This document shows positions 61,689 to 64,000 of a stretch of DNA of 64,000 nt, in pieces. Where the stretch lies: positions 4,960,001 through 5,024,000 of the forward strand of contig NZ_AP023239.1 of NCBI RefSeq assembly GCF_013393385.1, in the 5' to 3' direction. A program made the position numbers and the translations under genes. Positions within the stretch are counted from its first letter, which is position 1; each line of letters opens with the position of its first letter. The notes below the pieces were generated by a model. That model was not told the origin of the DNA. It worked only from the letters and a program-made list of their open reading frames with translations, and made no database searches. This stretch comes from Paenibacillus sp. URB8-2. Lineage in GTDB: Bacteria > Bacillota > Bacilli > Paenibacillales > Paenibacillaceae.

Positions 61689-62108
61689 TTATTTCTTAGC
61701 TTTCGGACGTTTTGCGCCGTATTTGGAGCGGGATTGCATCCGGTTGTTCACGCCTGCTGTATCCAGCGCGCCGCGAACGATGTGGTAACGAACACCCGGA
61801 AGGTCTTTAACCCGGCCTCCGCGAATCAGCACCACGCTATGCTCTTGCAGGTTATGTCCGATACCCGGAATGTAAGCCGTCACCTCTACGCGGTTCGTCA
61901 AGCGAACACGGGCATACTTACGAAGTGCGGAGTTCGGTTTTTTCGGAGTCATTGTACCTACACGAGTACAAACGCCGCGTTTTTGCGGAGCGCTCAAATC
62001 CGTAGCCTCACGCTTCAGGGCATTAAATCCTTTTTGCAGTGCAGGCGATTTCGATTTTTCGATCTTGGCTTGACGACCTTTACGAACCAATTGATTGATA
62101 GTTGGCAT
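61689..62108 (-). CDS. rpsL: 30S ribosomal protein S12
   Basis: The 139-residue protein (uS12) starts [20 protein letters not shown]; the ATG at 62108 follows AGGAAGGGGG, and the longer frame upstream is not used. Decoding-centre segments [19 protein letters not shown] and [18 protein letters not shown] carry the unaltered Lys residues expected of a streptomycin-sensitive protein. Confidence 0.98.
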   Translation of the reverse strand: MPTINQLVRKGRQAKIEKSKSPALQKGFNALKREATDLSAPQKRGVCTRVGTMTPKKPNSALRKYARVRLTNRVEVTAYIPGIGHNLQEHSVVLIRGGRVKDLPGVRYHIVRGALDTAGVNNRMQSRSKYGAKRPKAKK

Positions 62109-62250
62109 TTTTGTGCCACCCCCTTCCTCTAATAATGATCTCTTAGAAACCACTTTGTTAAGCCCACAGACCCAGGCGGTTCATAAAAGAACAAATGAAA
62201 AGTTTTTGCCGTCGAAGCTCACCCCGACACAAAAACAGTTCTTTACGCTA

Positions 62251-62499
62251 TTATTTTAAGACGGCTGCCATTGCAGCGCCCACTTCAATCCCGCACGCCT
62301 TGCCTAACTGCTGCATCGTGTCGACATAAGTCAACTTGACACCGTGCTTATTGCAAAGACTAACGATTCTGGAAGTAAGCTTGGGATCTCCGTCTTCCGC
62401 CACATAGACTTCTGCGGCTTGGCCCATCTCCACCGCTTTGACGGTTTGCTTGGTGCCGATCTTGATCTGAGCGTCCCGTAGTCCTCTATCATCAGTCAT
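62251..62499 (-). CDS. rplGB: L7Ae-family K-turn-binding protein (YbxF-like)
   Basis: The 82-residue protein has the L7Ae fold (KQTVKAVEMGQAAEVYVAED, LCNKHGVKLTYVDTMQQLGK, ACGIEVGAAMAAV). In Bacillus subtilis the orthologue YbxF binds kink-turns and associates with ribosomes. The ATG at 62499 follows TTGGAGGG; the frame's earlier ATG has no such site. It is the first gene after rpoC and is read from the promoter at 62552-62580. Confidence 0.93.
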   Translation of the reverse strand: MTDDRGLRDAQIKIGTKQTVKAVEMGQAAEVYVAEDGDPKLTSRIVSLCNKHGVKLTYVDTMQQLGKACGIEVGAAMAAVLK

Positions 62500-62548
62500 T
62501 ATAAAACCCTCCAATGAACAAAGATAACAAGGATACTCACGCACCTAT

Positions 62549-62580
62549 AACATATTATCATCAACATAATATGTTGTCAA
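62549..62580 (-). promoter_or_regulatory. str operon promoter with a perfect 10-bp-arm palindrome
   Basis: TTGACA (62575-62580), 17 bp, TAATAT (62552-62557) on the minus strand: near consensus. The spacer and -10 region form a palindrome AACATATTAT-CATCAAC-ATAATATGTT (62549-62575), which could be an operator or could arise from AT-rich composition. Confidence 0.75.
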
Positions 62581-62611
62581 GAAACAATCAAAAAATCTTA
62601 CTGCAGACAGC

Positions 62612-62643
62612 CGCGCCGGGCTTTAAAAGACAGCGGCGGCGCG
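62612..62643 (-). terminator. Possible terminator after rpoC
   Basis: CGCGCCG and CGGCGCG pair around an 18-nt loop; a T6 run comes 16 nt later, which is far for a standard terminator. Confidence 0.35.
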
Positions 62644-62668
62644 ATTGACCTGACAGTATGAATGAAGT

Positions 62669-64000
62669 TTATTCGGCAGGAACAGTTTCCAAAGCTTCCA
62701 CTTCGTCCTGTTCTTCTTCCGGGTTAATCAGTTTGACATTGCGGTAGCGGTTCATGCCCGTTCCAGCAGGAATCAGCTTACCGATAATAACATTCTCTTT
62801 GAGACCCAGCAGTTGGTCGACCTTGCCCTTGATGGCAGCGTCCGTCAACACGCGCGTCGTCTCCTGGAACGATGCCGCGGAGAGGAACGAGTCGGTTTCG
62901 AGCGATGCTTTTGTAATACCAAGCAGCACAGGCTTCGCCACGGCCGGCTCTTTGCCGGACAGAATCGCTTCCTTGTTCGCCGCTTCGTATTCATGGATAT
63001 CCGCGAACGATCCAGGCAGCAGGTTCGTGTCCCCTGCGTCGATGATGCGGATTTTGCGAAGCATCTGCTTAATCATAACTTCAACGTGCTTGTCGTTGAT
63101 TTCTACGCCCTGGTTCCGGTATACGCGTTGTACTTCCTGCAGAATGTAGTTCTGCACCCCGCGAATACCCTTGATGCGCAGCATCTCTTTCGGATCGATG
63201 GAACCATCGGTCAATTCGTCTCCAGCTTCGATCTCCTGGCCTTCGCTTACGCGCAGGCGGGAGCCGTAAGTGATGGAATAAACCTTGGATTCCGCTTCGC
63301 CTTGAACCTCGATTTCGCGGCGGTCCTTCGCTTCGCGGATTTCCTTGATAACGCCGTCGATCTCACTGATTGTCGCCTGGCCTTTAGGGTTACGGGCTTC
63401 AAACAGCTCCTGGATACGCGGCAGACCTTGTGTAATATCGTCGCCCGCAACGCCCCCGGTATGGAACGTACGCATGGTAAGCTGTGTTCCTGGTTCACCG
63501 ATGGATTGCGCGGCGATAATGCCGACGGCTTCACCGATCTCGACATGCTTGCCTGTGGCCAGGTTGCGTCCGTAGCACTTCTTGCAGACGCCGTGACGGG
63601 CCCGGCAGCTCAGTACGGAGCGGATTTGCAGCTTGCCTACGCCGGCATTGACAATCTCTTCCGCTTTGTCTGAATCAATCAGATCGTTGCGGTGTACAAT
63701 GATCGCGCCCGTTTCCGGATGGCGGACCGTCTCAAAGCAGTATCGGCCTTCAATACGATCGTACAGATCCTCGATAACCTCTTTGCCGTCCTGGATACGG
63801 CTTACAGTAAAGCCTTTGTCAGTACCGCAATCCTCTTCGCGGACGATTACGTCCTGGGCCACGTCAACGAGACGTCGTGTCAGGTAACCGGAGTCGGCGG
63901 TACGAAGCGCCGTATCGGCCAGACCTTTCCGCGCGCCGTGAGTGGAGATGAAGTATTCCAAGACGGTCAGACCTTCGCGGAAGTTTGCCTTGATCGGCAG
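62669..64000 (-). CDS. rpoC: DNA-directed RNA polymerase subunit beta' (5' part outside window)
   Basis: The last 443 codons of rpoC are seen; the frame is open through the right edge, beginning [17 protein letters not shown]. It includes the trigger-loop region [20 protein letters not shown], the second zinc site ([21 protein letters not shown]) and the C-terminal [15 protein letters not shown] near the end, closing in an acidic tail. The order rpoC-rplGB-rpsL-rpsG-fusA-tuf is the standard one in Bacillales. Confidence 0.99.
   Translation of the reverse strand: MPIKANFREGLTVLEYFISTHGARKGLADTALRTADSGYLTRRLVDVAQDVIVREEDCGTDKGFTVSRIQDGKEVIEDLYDRIEGRYCFETVRHPETGAIIVHRNDLIDSDKAEEIVNAGVGKLQIRSVLSCRARHGVCKKCYGRNLATGKHVEIGEAVGIIAAQSIGEPGTQLTMRTFHTGGVAGDDITQGLPRIQELFEARNPKGQATISEIDGVIKEIREAKDRREIEVQGEAESKVYSITYGSRLRVSEGQEIEAGDELTDGSIDPKEMLRIKGIRGVQNYILQEVQRVYRNQGVEINDKHVEVMIKQMLRKIRIIDAGDTNLLPGSFADIHEYEAANKEAILSGKEPAVAKPVLLGITKASLETDSFLSAASFQETTRVLTDAAIKGKVDQLLGLKENVIIGKLIPAGTGMNRYRNVKLINPEEEQDEVEALETVPAE

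Overview
The window comes from a spore-forming Firmicute, most likely Paenibacillus. Reasons: the sigW-rsiW-cdaA-cdaR-glmM-glmS gene string with a glmS ribozyme, sporulation and germination genes (pdaB, kbaA, gerD, cwlD, spoIIM), the str / S10 / spc / alpha ribosomal order, and 16S and 23S sequence close to Bacillales. Core genes are of balanced GC. The first 9.8 kb is mostly AT-rich and looks acquired.

Region 1 (1-9.8 kb) is an accessory island ending about 40 bp after the glmS stop codon. Read from the left it holds a partial Mrr-type nuclease, two long structured repeats that recall integron attC sites, a broken beta-propeller gene, a complete IS3-family element, a large PHP-SMC ATPase (TrlF-like, likely defence), a 5'-truncated RES-domain toxin gene, two decaying minisatellite arrays of about 81 bp, and a proteasome-like Ntn hydrolase with a new-looking C-terminal half. 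The glmS-proximal edge carries four tandem 20-nt repeats that begin with TGT, as expected for the right end of a Tn7-like transposon at its classical attachment site. No transposition genes are visible in the window.

Region 2 (9.8-22.8 kb), nearly all on the minus strand, is the cell-envelope stress and amino-sugar string: sigW, rsiW, cdaA, cdaR, glmM, then glmS behind its own promoter and ribozyme. Together they link envelope sensing, c-di-AMP synthesis and UDP-GlcNAc supply. It is preceded by ppc and by a small membrane protein gene facing an XRE regulator / ImmA-type protease pair. Region 3 (22.9-29.7 kb) is one rRNA operon in the order 16S-5S-tRNA-Ile-tRNA-Ala-23S-5S followed by eleven tRNAs. 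The 23S carries an extra hairpin of about 137 nt (an intervening sequence) and the 5S gene is present twice. Region 4 (29.8-38.1 kb) holds spoIIM, pdaB, a PPK2 kinase, kbaA, gerD, mrp/salA, cwlD, and the sulfate assimilation pair sat-cysH.

Region 5 (38.3-64 kb) is the ribosomal superoperon read on the minus strand: rpoC (partial), rplGB, rpsL, rpsG, fusA, tuf, then a hemAT oxygen sensor gene inserted with its own terminator, then rpsJ through rplQ, truA, rplM and rpsI. Several promoters, terminators and start-codon corrections are given per entry. All statements rest on reading the sequence; no database search was run.
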